In this document: positions 20,788 through 31,408 of the stretch, piece by piece
How positions within the stretch are numbered: the first letter of the stretch is position 1
Layout of the letters: every line of letters begins with the position of its first letter
Assembly: GCA_922989275.2 (NCBI GenBank)
Contig: OV277866.1
Span: 54,613,246 to 54,677,245, forward strand
Source: Gari tellinella
Taxonomy: Eukaryota; Mollusca; Bivalvia; Cardiida; Psammobiidae
Length of the DNA stretch: 64,000 nucleotides
Direction of reading: 5' to 3'
Translations under genes and position numbers: made by a program
The notes under the pieces: model-generated
Seen by the model: only the letters and a program-made list of their open reading frames with translations
Databases searched by the model: none
What the model was told of the DNA's origin: nothing

Positions 20788-20988
20788 TACCGCTACGCTG
20801 CCATGGCGTCATCAATTTTAAACAATTGTCGTCTGCTCTTATTTCTCGAAATTTAGATTTTAGAATTTTAGGAAATATATAATTAAGTGTCAAAAAGTTT
20901 AAATCCTGACCAGAAGCCGCGTATGATCAGGATCCAAACTGTTTGCAAATAACCATTGTACTTGGGGTAAGCCAGTGATGGTGTTAAT
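20788..20988 (-). mobile_element. Fam-B MITE, short type
   Basis: Inverted relative to 6954: TACGCTGCCATGGCGTCATC and AACAATTGTCGTCTGC at the left, GGGGTAAGCCAGTGATGG then TGTTAA at the right. The hairpin apex is deleted (AGAAGCCGCGTATGATC). Confidence 0.65.
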
Positions 20989-21135
20989 GCTCAGCGATCA
21001 GCACTTTCATTGATGAATAATAAAACTTAAGTGAATGCATGCATCACATATTACATGCACTTCCCTTGACAGTTAATTAAAACTTTGCAAAACAGCATAT
21101 CCCTTCGGCGTCAAAGATACTTTGAACAGTGATCA

Positions 21136-21380
21136 TACAGTCGAGAAGACGCTATTCTTTCCCAATAAACGCGTTTACGCTTAAACTAATATTTCCATAG
21201 CAACCAGTTTGGAGCCAGATCAGACGCCGGGTAACCCGGCGTCTGACCAGGCTTCAAACTGGTTGCCCCAAAGATAATCATGTATTATTAGAATTGTCCA
21301 AAAGTTGTTCTTGTCTTCGTTTCAGTGCTTTGCGTTTCGTTTGTGTTTAAACGGGAAAGAATAACGTTTCCTCCACTTTA
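21136..21380 (+). mobile_element. Fam-A MITE
   Basis: TACAGTCGAGAAGACG to TTTCCTCCACTTTA. The core is intact except GTCTGACCAGGCTTC. Both TIRs carry point changes, so it is an older copy. Confidence 0.85.
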
Positions 21381-21589
21381 TCCAAATATAGATTCTAAAT
21401 CCTTTCACTGCCTGTTATCACTTACAATGTATCTTGCAATTTCAAATATTTAGGATTAAGATCAGACGCTATGTCACTCGGAGTCTGATCGTGATCAAAG
21501 CTAGTTGACCCTTATTTACAAATCAATGTGCCTATAAACTAAATTTGAAGATTAATTGCAGACGATAATTATATATATAAAAAGTAGAC

Positions 21590-21796
21590 TACAGTAGAAC
21601 CTTTCTATTACGGCCACCCAATCGTGTTAATTATTTGGTGTTTACTGCAGGTGGGCTGCTTAAAGCAAGGTGACAGTAAAACAGAAAGCTCCTATAGGAG
21701 CTTTCTGTTTTACTGTCATCTTGCTTAAAACTGCCGCCTGTCTTTTTGACAATCAATAAGCATTCATTTCAGTGGTCGTTATACGAGTTTACTGTA
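21590..21796. mobile_element. Fam-F MITE, intact
   Basis: TACAGTAGAACCTTTCTATT to TACGAGTTTACTGTA. The class II hairpin is almost perfect: AAGCAAGGTGACAGTAAAAC, apex GCTCCTATAGGAGC, mirror. Confidence 0.88.
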
Positions 21797-21931
21797 TAGT
21801 GAAAGCGTTATGTGAAGTGTTATGTTTGAAGAGTTTGACATGATGACAGATAATGTGCATATTGGATAGATAAAAGGCGCCAGTACTTGAGTGACAGTCT
21901 GGCTAAAATTGGCTGCACAAAATTATATTTA

Positions 21932-22130
21932 CCCCTTCACTGTTATGACGTCATCATTTTTAAACAGTTATCGTCTGCTTTTATTTCTCTAATTAAATTT
22001 AGGTTTTAAGAAGTATTGAAATGAATGTCAAACATTTTGGATCCTGATCGTCTGATTAGAATCCAAACTGTTTGCAAATAAATATGGCAATCGTGGCAAT
22101 CGTGGCAATCGTGGCAAGGCACTGAAAGGG
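21932..22130 (-). mobile_element. Fam-B MITE, short type, core deleted
   Basis: ACCCCTTCACTGTTATGACG then TCATC at the left; GCACTGAAAGGGA at the right. The hairpin is reduced to TTGGATCCTGATCGTCTG with mirror. A GGCAATCGT unit is repeated three times at 22087-22113. Confidence 0.65.
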
Positions 22131-22906
22131 ATTATGAAGAAACATACTAAATGTACAAAGTTAGTATTCCCCAACACACACGTTTGTGTTAAAATATTAT
22201 GGTATTACATGTATCCTCCATTCTCACTAGCCGGACCCTTCCTACATATCCGGAAGCCTCACAAAAACGCTTGATACAGCGCGTGCGGTTTGCTTACGTC
22301 ATCGCAAAAAGCGGTTCCGGTTAGGTATTAGATGCGGGCAGCATAATAGCCGAGAAAAATGCTGAAAAAAACTTGGAATTTTAGTGAAACTTTGAAGAAA
22401 ATTATATTTTCAAAAAATGAATACCAAAATTAACCACGTCCCTTTGTAAAATGATTTCGAATAACACATTTTCCAATATAACTCTAAATGTTTATTACGT
22501 GTAGCGAGTGTCTGGAAATTGACCTTTCACATGCAGTATAAATTTGACCCGATTGTGTACAAGCGCCTTTGTTGCCCGGATGATTACGTCACACTTCCGT
22601 CATAATAGGAATTCGCGGGGCTGCATTTACAGCCGAAGGTTAGTTTGAATAACTGGTATTTGTGTAAACAATGAAGTTGTTTGATTACTTTAAGTGTTAT
22701 TTTCAGTTAGAAAACTATTTTTTCTCCATATTCGTTCAATGTATCTCCCAGTTTCCATTTAAATTGATTACCTTTTTAATTCTTTTTCGCTAAGGGTTCC
22801 GGATAACCGAGTGAAGAGGATAACTGAAAACACGTGTGACACGAGTAACTATTCTACACGGAGTAATTCTCAGAATGGACTTATTTGTATTCGTTTTAGA
22901 ACATAC
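22131..22906. promoter_or_regulatory. repeat-free stretch with CRE/ETS-like sites
   Basis: No transposon is visible here. The sequence is richer in CpG than its surroundings and contains ATCCGGAAGCC (22250), TTACGTCATCG (22294), GGTTCCGGTTAGG (22314) and TTACGTCACACTTCCGTC (22585). CRE plus ETS clusters are typical of TATA-less promoters, but no transcript or exon is evident, so this is only a candidate. Confidence 0.25.
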
Positions 22907-23184
22907 TACAGCGTTCCCTCTCTACAACTGTTTTTAATATTGTCGTCTACTGTTTATTTGAAAAACTACATATAAGCGGAGAATTTGATAGAATAAATAT
23001 AATGACGGGTGACAAACAGCTTGCATTCAGATCAGACGCCGCGTCACGCGGCGTCTGATCTGGATCAAAGCTGTTTGCAAATGTAAGACAAGTATTAATT
23101 TTCCCTCTCTGTAACGACACCCTCCGAACAACACACATGATCGTGGTCTCCTATCGGGTGTCGTTGTAGAAAGGGAGCGCTGTA
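22907..23184. mobile_element. Fam-C MITE, intact, short
   Basis: TACAGCGTTCCCTCTCTAC to GAAAGGGAGCGCTGTA. The hairpin at 23011-23079 has a perfect inner part (GATCAGACGCCGCGTCACG and mirror). TATTGTCGTCTACTG at 22939 is the buried Fam-B-like segment. Confidence 0.85.
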
Positions 23185-23720
23185 ATATCACAGGAGTGAC
23201 AATCAATTTGGATACAAGTGAGATACCCAGTCAATTTGATCCAACTGTTACATGTACCAAGTAACTTTGATCCAACTGTAATAAGCTACATTGAAAAGAA
23301 ATTCGCCCGTAGCTAGCATAAGGTTAACGCCATTGAAACTTGATGCTTTTAGTCATGATTAAAACATCTTCTACATATCTGAATTCGGAAATAAAAAAAG
23401 TTTGCTTAGTATTAAATATGACAATAGCTCCGATAAAAGAGTAATTTACACGACCAATTAGTAAAACTAGCAGTATATTCAATACTGATGATATTGTCAC
23501 ATGCATTGAAGTTAGATCATATTATAAGGCCCCTTTGTATTGAATGTCAGAATCTTACTATTTATTAAAAATATGTGTCAACGAGAAAAAAATACTAGAA
23601 ATAGGGATATTTACAGCGACACAACAGAAATGAAAACAAGTTTCCAAATAGTAGCATACCGATATTAATTGTGAAGATATATATCACTTATTCAGCAGAA
23701 TCATTATGCGCTTTGATATC
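23185..23720. other. no recognisable feature
   Basis: Only a short repeat is visible: TTTGATCCAACTGT at 23238 and 23264. Otherwise unique AT-rich sequence. Confidence 0.35.
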
Positions 23721-24290
23721 GTGGGGGGATCGTTATTCTTTCCTAATCAAAGCTTTTACACAAACATTATTATTTTCATTGCAAATTGTTTATAACCAGA
23801 TTAAACTCAGTTGCAGTCTTCAAAAAAATCGTCTGAAAGCACATGGTATCTTATAGAAATGTTTATTGTCACATGTTATTTTTCCTACATTGTAATTCTA
23901 TTGTATTAGGCGGCCTGCATTGGGCGCTCTACTATTATTACTATCGGTCCGCAATCCAGCCGGTCGGTTTATTGCTTGATGATAGGGGTATTGTGTTCGC
24001 CGTTTTGGGGGCTGTCTTTTGTATGTTTTAATAGTTATCATGTTTTTTGTAGATCTAATTGTAGTTTTTTTTTCTCGCTTTGTATGTACTTGTGAAGCGC
24101 TTTTGAACACAAAACCCCTGTGTGAAAAGAGCTCTATTTAAATCTGGTAATAATAATTATAATTAGACACCGAGTAATACAGTGTCTGATCAGACTCAAA
24201 ACTGTTTATGATTCAGATTGAATTGGATAGTCAGAGTTGTTTAAATATGTTATCCTTTTCTTCATTTCATTGTCGTGCGATACGTTTCAT
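23721..24290 (+). mobile_element. Fam-A MITE split by a SINE-like element
   Basis: Left half GTGGGGGGATCGTTATTC up to CCAGATTAAACTCAG; right half resumes AGACACCGAGTAATACAG then TGTCTGATCAGACTC. The break lies inside the hairpin's left arm. Right terminus not clear. Confidence 0.65.
23815..24163 (+). mobile_element. SINE-like element with LINE-type 3' tail
   Basis: GCGGCCTGCATTGGGCGC, TTGGGGGCTGTCTTTTGTA, GTGAAGCGCTTTTGAACAC, then GAAAAGAGCTCTATTTAAAT and a (TAA)n-type end. The 'AGCGCTATATAAAT + TTA repeat' tail is shared by many SINEs and L2/CR1-like LINEs. The same sequence recurs at 31905-32275. The 5' end is uncertain. Confidence 0.55.
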
Positions 24291-24441
24291 AACCTTGAGC
24301 TCGATTTTAGCTCTGTTTCTTCTACGTGCGACATGACTGCAATGTGCCAGACTCTTTGGATATTGACTAGGGTCTGAGTAAATCTGTGTCTGCCGTGTAG
24401 CGAAACATTTTGAAGACGTAAAGAGGAGTTGAAATTTAAAG

Positions 24442-24630
24442 TACAGTAGAACCTCTCTATAACGATCACTAAATTGTGTCAAATATTAGTCGCTTAAGAC
24501 AGGTGACTGCTTAAAGCAATGTGAAAGTGAAACAGAAAGCTCCTTCATTGCTTTAAGCTGCCATCTGTCTTTTTAATGCAGACAATTAGCCTTCTTTTAG
24601 TGGTCGTAATAGAGAGGTTAATATACTGTA
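24442..24630. mobile_element. Fam-F MITE, hairpin shortened
   Basis: TACAGTAGAACCTCTCTAT to AATAGAGAGGTTAATATAC then TGTA. The right arm of the class II core is partly deleted (GAAAGCTCCTTCATTGC). Confidence 0.8.
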
Positions 24631-24785
24631 TATTTCAGATGACAAATGCACAAATAGCAGACGATATTCTTTGCAGACGTAGGGATACACGATAACCTGC
24701 TATCGACTCCCAATACTTATATCATTACTTATCCTTACCCTAACACTTTGGTACTGTCTGCATGCCAGAGCTGTCGCATCTTTCT

Positions 24786-25025
24786 TACAGTGGAGAAAAC
24801 GTTATTCTTTCCCAATAAACGCGTTTACGCTAAAACTATTATTTCCATTGCAAACAGTTTGGAGCCAGATCAGACGCCGGGTAACCCGGCGTCTGATCAG
24901 GCTCCAAACTGTTTGTCACCAAGATAAAATTGAATTGTCAAAATAGTCCAAATATTGTACTTTTCTACGTTTTAGTGCTTTGCGTTTGCGTTTAAACAGG
25001 AAAGAATAACGTTTTCTCCAGTGTA
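24786..25025 (+). mobile_element. Fam-A MITE, GAAAACG subfamily
   Basis: TACAGTGGAGAAAACG to CGTTTTCTCCAGTGTA. Full hairpin. The TIR differs from the next copy at the same positions on both ends (AAAACG versus AATCTG), so TIR variants are inherited as matched pairs. Confidence 0.92.
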
Positions 25026-25027
25026 CA

Positions 25028-25284
25028 TACAGTGGAGAATGTGTTATTCTTTCCCAATAAACGCGTTTACGCTTAAACTATTATTTTAAATTACAAACAG
25101 TTTGGAGCCAGATCAGACGCCGGGTAACCCGGCGTCTGATCAGGCTCCAAACTGTTTGCCACCAAGATAAAGATGAAATATCAGAATAGTCCAAAAGTTG
25201 TTCTTTTCTACGTTTTAGTGTTTTGCGTTTGCGTACGTTTGCGTTTAAACGGGAAAGAATACATGTAACAGATTCTCCACTGTA
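25028..25284 (+). mobile_element. Fam-A MITE, young subfamily
   Basis: TACAGTGGAGAATGTG to CAGATTCTCCACTGTA, 2 bp after the previous copy. There is an extra ACATG inside GAATACATGTAACAG at the right TIR. Confidence 0.92.
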
Positions 25285-25353
25285 TGACATATGACAAGGT
25301 AACAAACGCGAATGGCTTGAATTCGCACGAGGCGGCAATAAATCCAAAACGTA

Positions 25354-25550
25354 TTAACCCCTTCACTACAAGGATGTCGTCTGCTTATGCATTGTCGTAT
25401 GCTAATGATTAATCAAATTGAGATTGTAAAGCGTTTGGAGTGAATGTCCATCAATGTAAGTGTAAAAAACGTGAACCCTAATCAGACCCCGAGTAAATAG
25501 GCATTTGATCGGGATCCAAACTGTCTGCGAATTCCAGTCACTCGGGCCTA
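25354..25550. mobile_element. Fam-B MITE, degenerate
   Basis: TTAACCCCTTCACTACAAGG and GTCGTCTGCTTATGC at the left; core remnants AACCCTAATCAGACCCCG and GATCGGGATCCAAACTG. The right terminus is not visible. Confidence 0.55.
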
Positions 25551-25734
25551 AGCATGAAGAGGAAATAACATGCTATCAAAAGCAAAAAATATATATTTGA
25601 ACTCTTCAATATGGGAACTAATAAAATTTGTCTGCATTGAGTGTGTAACAAATACATTTAGTCAGGAAAGACATTGGCAGAACATGCCATTGAATCATGC
25701 AATATGGTGCAAACAGTGCATTTGTACGTTTTAC

Positions 25735-25907
25735 CTATTCACTACCTTATCCCGAGTACAACAATACGCAGAATCTGATTAGGGTCCATTGTCCATTGTT
25801 TGACATTCGTTTCAATATTTTTCAGTCAAAATACAATGTACCTAAACTTTGAATTTAAAAAATAGATTGTTTAAAGCTTATGATGTCATGGCAGTGACGG
25901 GGTTTAT
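25735..25907 (+). mobile_element. Fam-B MITE, core lost
   Basis: CTATTCACTACCTTATCCCG left; TGATGTCATGGCAGTGACGG then GGTTTA right. The hairpin is reduced to a few half-motifs (GAATCTGATTAGGGTCC). Confidence 0.55.
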
Positions 25908-26083
25908 AGTTTGATTGCATTGTCTAGTTCTAAATTTACATAATACTGTATAGGCGAGATTTATGTCTGACAATTTTTAGGTGTTATCTCCGTCCATATA
26001 GTGGTTAAAATGAGAGAGGGTGTTATTTTTCACAATAAACGAAGCCAAATAAATTCTAGAAACCGTTCGCCATACCTGCCTCT

Positions 26084-26240
26084 TGTCACCATTTCTGCTT
26101 TATGTTCAGTATGCTTTAAGCTACCATATTCTATAAAACGGACACTATTTCTTGTGATACATATTCATAACTGTATAAATTTAAACAATTTTCTTCAGTG
26201 GATGAATAAATAAAAGGCATAAAAGGCGTTTTATGAGAGA
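26084..26240. mobile_element. Fam-G remnant
   Basis: TGCTTTAAGCTACCATATTC, ATATTCATAACTGTATAAA and TCTTCAGTGGATGAATAAAT, ending AAAAGGCGTTTTATGAG: the inverse of the 13331 copy with heavy decay. Confidence 0.45.
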
Positions 26241-26885
26241 ATGAGATAAAAAGGTCATTGAGGTGGTGAGAGACGATTACATGGTGTCCGTAGAATCGAC
26301 GAAATAGGAGACTCGTGAAATTTCTCCGCCCGTACTGCTGTAGGTCGTTCAACTCACAAGACAGCTTGTCTACGTCGACCGTTAAGGAATTGACCTTTGA
26401 TTCAGGATGCGACACGGTCTCTCTTTTATTTGAGTTCTTTCTTCATACAAGACAAGTTTTATTGTGATACAGGCCCCCGGCTCTGACACAAAACATACTA
26501 TAACAAATCAATACACACTGTGTGTAACAATACAAACAAACAATATAGGTGAACTTTTCAAGTTACATGTCTCGAATTAAGGGATTCCTGTAGTACTTTT
26601 ACGGCAATAATAAATGTACATTACAATATTTCGTATTATACCCCTGTTTTTACGTGTCATAAATAAATTTAATTTGTACATAATTGATTAATACAATATT
26701 TTTGCTGCTACATATTTTTTTCTTAAAGGGTATACACACAGCAAGTGATATTCATCCTCAATATCTCTGGTACAAAACTTGCATCATCTTGATTCCCGGA
26801 TAATACCAAGGTAACGACCATTTTCTATCATGGGAGTTCCTTTATTTGTTTGTCAATGATAGACTTTTGCGTCTCGATCAATTCC
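26241..26885. other. no recognisable feature
   Basis: Unique sequence within this window; open frames here are short and have no recognisable motif. Confidence 0.35.
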
Positions 26886-27607
26886 TATGAAATGCGGATC
26901 GGGACGTACGTGCCAATTGCCACATGATAATTGTCTTTGCCAGTTGCTAAATGCCAATTGCTAATTTACATGTACCATTCGGTAAATGCCAATATGCCAC
27001 TTTGCTAAATACTAATGGCAATTGTGTCGTCATTCTGGTTTCTTTTCTCTGCAGAGTGCTTATATCGATGCCCGGCAAATTTGATGATACGAAATGCCGC
27101 TATCACACCGTATTAGAGGGACCCGGAAACAATAATAGATCTGGCTTCATTTTAACAATATGTTTTGTTTGCTTTATGATTGATATTGTTAAACATTTTA
27201 TTAAAAGGAGTATTAATCAAAATTTGGGTGGAACATATCAATTAGCAAAAACGAATTACTAATTTTCCAGTTGCTATATGCAAATTGCTAATTGCTAATT
27301 GCTAGTTGCTATATTATTATTGCAAAATGCTACATCGATTAGCCATTTTCGTCATTATTTCTGGTTTCTTTTGACTTAAGAGTACCTGTCGGTTACCCGG
27401 CAAATTTGACGAATTAAAGCAAAAGAAGTTTTGAGAAATTAACCACTTGATTAAAATATAAGCATTTATATATACCACTTCCCTCCATTCTGTCATTTGT
27501 GGCTGAAAATACGATGAATACGTGAAGACAGCATGTCCGTGCATTTTGTATTTTGGTAAATGGCAATTTAACAAATGGCAATTGGCAGGTCCCGACCCGC
27601 ATTCCAT
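26886..27607. mobile_element. foldback element with TTGCTAA-type arrays
   Basis: TIRs of about 33 bp: TATGAAATGCGGATCGGGAC..GCCAATTGCCA at the left and TGGCAATTGGCAGG..GTCCCGACCCGCATTCCATA at the right. Inside the arms are irregular arrays of TGCCAATTGCTAA-like units. Two interior segments are direct repeats: 27025-27100 and 27347-27418, each with TCTGGTTTCTTTT and CCCGGCAAATTTGA. About 720 bp, no ORF of note. Confidence 0.65.
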
Positions 27608-27713
27608 AATTTCCATCTGGCTAAAAAGAGATTGCTACTGAGACTTGTTAGTATTGACGAGTTCTTGAACAATAGAATAAGGCATCTGGGTAATCGTTTT
27701 TTAACGGCCTGGT

Positions 27714-27783
27714 CCGTGGTTGAATTACCAACTAAGGACATGATGGAATGAATGGCTAGACTTATGGTTGTAATAAAATCCTG
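27714..27783 (+). repeat. direct repeat, left copy
   Basis: ACTAAGGACATGATGGAATG and TATGGTTGTAATAAAATCCT; about 70 bp nearly identical to 28031-28100 on the other side of the Fam-H element. Confidence 0.8.
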
Positions 27784-28026
27784 GGGCCTGTTTCATAAAA
27801 CTTCGTACGACAAATGTTGTCGTAAGCCCAATTATAAAAGTCTAAGTTATTATATATTTCTCCGTCTAATCCTGTCGTGAGACATCTCTTTGGAATTGTC
27901 TTGAAAAGACGAATCCAAATAGATGTCACAAGACAGAATTAAATAAAGAAATAAGAAATTGAATGTTTTTTTTAAGGTTTGACTTACGAGCGTTTTTGTC
28001 GTAAGAAGTTCCATGAAACGGGCCCC
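27783..28026. mobile_element. Fam-H palindromic MITE
   Basis: GGGGCCTGTTTCATAAAACT and AGTTCCATGAAACGGGCCCC form the TIRs, followed inward by CGTACGACAAA and TTTTGTCGTAAG. The centre holds AATCCTGTCGTGAGACATC with mirror GATGTCACAAGACAG. No coding content. Confidence 0.75.
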
Positions 28027-28030
28027 AGAT

Positions 28031-28100
28031 CCGTGGATGTATTCACAACTAAGGACATGATGGAATGAATAGCTGGACGTATGGTTGTAATAAAATCCTA
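28031..28100 (+). repeat. direct repeat, right copy
   Basis: Same 70 bp as 27714-27783 with a few substitutions (AATGGCTAGACTTATGG versus AATAGCTGGACGTATGG). Too long for a transposition target duplication, so a prior tandem duplication is likely. Confidence 0.8.
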
Positions 28101-28374
28101 AGCATTAAAGGTGTACAGCACTAAGGCCGTGAAAGACACACTTCGTTTTTCTTGGGAAGATAAGGCAGGTCTGGGTCTGAGTTAACTCTTTTGATACCAG
28201 GTTGTTTAATAGAAGAGCCCTTGCGTTTTTATTTCCCCGAGGTCTTACTCTAAATGTTGTTTGCTTGGTTCACGTAGTTCAAACCTTTCCATTTCAAACC
28301 CAGTTTCTGTGTCAACAACACTTTGGTCGGCATCGCTAGCCCACCAACCGGTCACAATGCTGTTTACAATACTG

Positions 28375-28440
28375 CTGGAGAGGACGTAATCTTTTCCCAA
28401 TAAACGCGTTTATGTTTAAACAGACTCCCCACTGTTTGCC
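28375..28440 (+). mobile_element. Fam-A left-end fragment
   Basis: TGGAGAGGACGTAATC then AATAAACGCGTTTATG followed by CCCCACTGTTTGCC; the middle of the element is deleted. Confidence 0.5.
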
Positions 28441-28454
28441 TACTAATGTTTTTA

Positions 28455-28650
28455 AAACCCCTTCACTGCCTTACCCCGAGTGCGATGGTTATTTGCAAAC
28501 AGTTTAGATCCTGATCAGACGCCGCGTGATCCAAACTGTTTGACACTCCTTTCAATATTTCTGTAATCAAAATACTAAAAATTCATTTGAGAAATAAAAG
28601 CAGACGACAATTGTTTAAAATTGATGACGTCACGGCAGTGAAGGGATTAA
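28455..28650 (+). mobile_element. Fam-B MITE, short type, half core
   Basis: AACCCCTTCACTGCCTTACC to CACGGCAGTGAAGGGATTAA. The hairpin jumps from GACGCCGCG to TGATCCAAACTG, losing the mirror. TGACGTCA is present near the right end. Confidence 0.75.
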
Positions 28651-28726
28651 GATACAAAGAGTATTGAGAAAGTGCGAGACGATTATCAAAACGTGCTCCT
28701 CTTGTCCGTCATGGTAAACCACTATT

Positions 28727-28801
28727 ATGCGGCGTCTGGTCATCGTCCAAACCGTTTTCAAATAATTGTTGCACTCCGGATAAGTAAGTGAAGGGGTTAA
28801 A
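28727..28801. mobile_element. Fam-B right-half fragment
   Basis: TGCGGCGTCTGGTCATCGTC then AAGTAAGTGAAGGGGTTAA. Followed at 28928-28998 by an isolated decayed hairpin (AACTCAGATCAAACACCG with mirror). Confidence 0.5.
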
Positions 28802-29262
28802 AGTTGCCTTGTGCTTCCACACCTTTTCTACGATGACGTTGTCTGTTACACGGGCCGACTAAAACACTTTTCATACATGTATATGACATCATGCATTACA
28901 AAATGACGAAATGTAAGTACAAATGTTAAACAGTTTAAACTCAGATCAAACACCGAGTTACCCGACATCTGATCAGGATCCAAGCTGTTTTGAAAAAATA
29001 TATGAATAGTCTTGCTCGACAAAGTTAAGGTTGTATAATATATAACACAATCTTCGTGCCCGAGTGTCAGTATACGTCAGCGACATCTAGGAAAAATCTA
29101 GACAGATGAGAAATTTACATGCATCATAAATGATACACATCTTTATCAAACTTGTAATTTGAATTTAAAATGTTATACAGACATAAAGGCATTCCAGAGC
29201 TTTGTGTCTCTGACAGTACTAGTGTTACATATCTGTGATACACGGAACATTGTCAGGGACTC

Positions 29263-29497
29263 TACAGTTGATAAAACGTTATTCAGTCCCAATAAACGCG
29301 TTTACGCTAAAACTATTATTTGCAGTACAAACAGATAAGAGCCAGATCAGACGCCGGGTAACCCGGCGTCTGATCAGCCTCCAAACTCTTTGGCACTCAT
29401 AATTAACATTTAACGTTGTCACTCTCTAGATTTTATTGAAATGTGTTTGCGTTTCGTTTGTGTTTAAAAGGGAAAGAATAACGTTTTCTCAACTGTA
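29263..29497 (+). mobile_element. Fam-A MITE
   Basis: TACAGTTGATAAAACG to CGTTTTCTCAACTGTA, both ends carrying the same T/A change as an inverted pair. Full hairpin; some loss in the right subterminal part. Confidence 0.85.
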
Positions 29498-29910
29498 TGG
29501 GTGTCTGTCATGAGAGTGTAGAATATTGGAAACACAATTCCATTCAGTCTAGTAACAAGACTCTTCTATTTTGTAACATATTGTACACATTGTCAAACAT
29601 AATCAAAATTTGATCATGTCATTGGATCATCTGTTGACTACATATTAACGAACGTTTAGTAACAACTGTTTTATCTCTTTGATTATATTCTCTACATATA
29701 CAAAAACATGACAAAACGGTACAGCGGAAAAACGTTAGACTTGTAAATTTATGAGAGCATGCTGCAAAGCCATTACAAACAGTTTGGAGCCCTATTAAAT
29801 TCCGATTACTGCTTGACACTATGAGATGAATAAGTAAAACAATGTAAAGAAACTTGAATTTTCTTCATTTACTTTCATTGTGTTTACGTTTGGGTTAACC
29901 CTTTCATCGT

Positions 29911-29932
29911 TACAGTGGAGAATCTGTTATTC
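29911..29932. mobile_element. solo Fam-A TIR
   Basis: TACAGTGGAGAATCTGTTAT then TC, an isolated 22 bp terminus ahead of GACGTCATTGGTGACGTCAT and a complete Fam-A copy. It follows TTAACCCTTTCATCG, a Fam-B-type end. Confidence 0.7.
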
Positions 29933-29952
29933 TGACGTCATTGGTGACGTCA

Positions 29953-30192
29953 TACAGTGGAGAATCTGTTATTCTTTCCCATTTAAACGCAAACGCAAAG
30001 CGCTAAAACGTAGAAAAGAACAACTTTTGGACAATTCTGATATTTCATGTTTATCTTGGTGGCAAACAGTTTGGAGCCTGATCAGACGCCGGGTAACCCG
30101 GCGTCTGATCTGGCTCCAAACTGTTTGCACTGCAAATAATAGTTTTAGCGTAAACGCGTTTATTGGGAAAGAATAACAGATTCTCCACTGTA
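29953..30192 (-). mobile_element. Fam-A MITE, intact, young
   Basis: TACAGTGGAGAATCTG to CAGATTCTCCACTGTA. Lacks the ACGTACGC insert found in sister copies (CCCATTTAAACGCAAACGC). Apex GGGTAACCC although the element is reversed. Confidence 0.92.
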
Positions 30193-30419
30193 ATAGTCCT
30201 TCTCGTTTAACGCAAACGAAGCGCAAACGCATTGCAAAGACATGGCGACAATTACAACTTGTTGACAATTCTGAATGATAATTTTAATCTGAATGACAAA
30301 TAGTTTGGAGCCTGATCAGACGTCGGGTTACCTAGTGTGTGATCTGGCTCCAAACAGTTTGCAATTAAAATAAGCGTTTAAGCGTTAATTTGGGAATAAT
30401 TAACGTCTTCTGCCCTGTA
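30193..30419 (-). mobile_element. Fam-A MITE, left TIR lost
   Basis: Starts directly after the previous copy with TTCTCGTTTAACGCAAACG; core CCTGATCAGACGTCGGG with a decayed mirror; ends AACGTCTTCTGCCCTGTA. Confidence 0.7.
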
Positions 30420-30631
30420 TCAATATGTGTTTTTCTTCAGTCAAATACGATTGCAGACGACCGACTTTAACAGAAGATGTTTTGTTTGAGAAAGGTTTGA
30501 ATAGAGATGGCTAAATTTGGATATGCATTTGTTAAACGATTCTAGATGTCCCGGATTTGGGCCCCGGTAGGTCTCGTCGGAGCGGGCTGGGAGTCATCGG
30601 GAGTCACTGGGAGTACAACATTGGCTGTACC

Positions 30632-30747
30632 GGGGACGACCATGAGGAAGAATTAGACATAATTTTCTTGTTTGGGGAACAGCGACATATTTTGTGGTAA
30701 GGAGGGAATCGTTGTTGGGAGGACCGTTTTAAGGAAGGAGTTCTGTA
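30632..30747. mobile_element. Fam-C right-end fragment
   Basis: GAAGAATTAGACATAATTTT, then GGTAAGGAGGGAATCG and CCGTTTTAAGGAAGGAG, ending TTCTGTA. The left two thirds are missing. Confidence 0.55.
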
Positions 30748-30783
30748 TATACATTTCTTACTAATTAATCACCTGATCCTCTT

Positions 30784-30840
30784 TACAGTGGAGAAAACGT
30801 TATTCTTTCCCAACTAACGCGTTTATGCTCAAATCCTAAT
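30784..30840 (+). mobile_element. Fam-A left-end fragment
   Basis: TACAGTGGAGAAAACG then CCCAACTAACGCGTTTATGC; stops before the hairpin. Confidence 0.65.
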
Positions 30841-31408
30841 GTAATCCTGAATGTAATATCGAACGATCTATAGCTTGCAATAACAATAAAAGAGTCAGGT
30901 TATGCTATAACGTAGCTAGACGGCATAATTTGCTGTTTCTGATTTTAGAACAGCAAAAATGTCAATTAATTCCTTTTGTAATAACTTATTTGTGGCAATA
31001 ACAGCAATTTGGGACCAAATACCTTACTCAACCAGTAATTAGCCTTTTGTGTGCGGGTTTATGCTTATACACTATAGTATTTTTGAAAGCATGACCTGTT
31101 GATTTATAAGGCCTTTTCTAAAATAACATACTCGAATATAAGTGCCCGGTATATATAAGTTAACCAAAATAGTGCAGACCCTGATAAGAGGACTCATCTA
31201 GTAGCAAACTGATCAGGATCAAAACTAATTTTATCCGATACACACATTTGTTTCCAGCCCAGAAGGGATAATATGACATCTGATGTACAAAACAGGTCAT
31301 TTCCTCACTTAATCACTGTATAAAGTCATACAATCATAAATATACACTTTACGTCACCCTAGCCAACGATTGGTAACTATAATTATGTCCAATGAACATG
31401 TAATTTGA

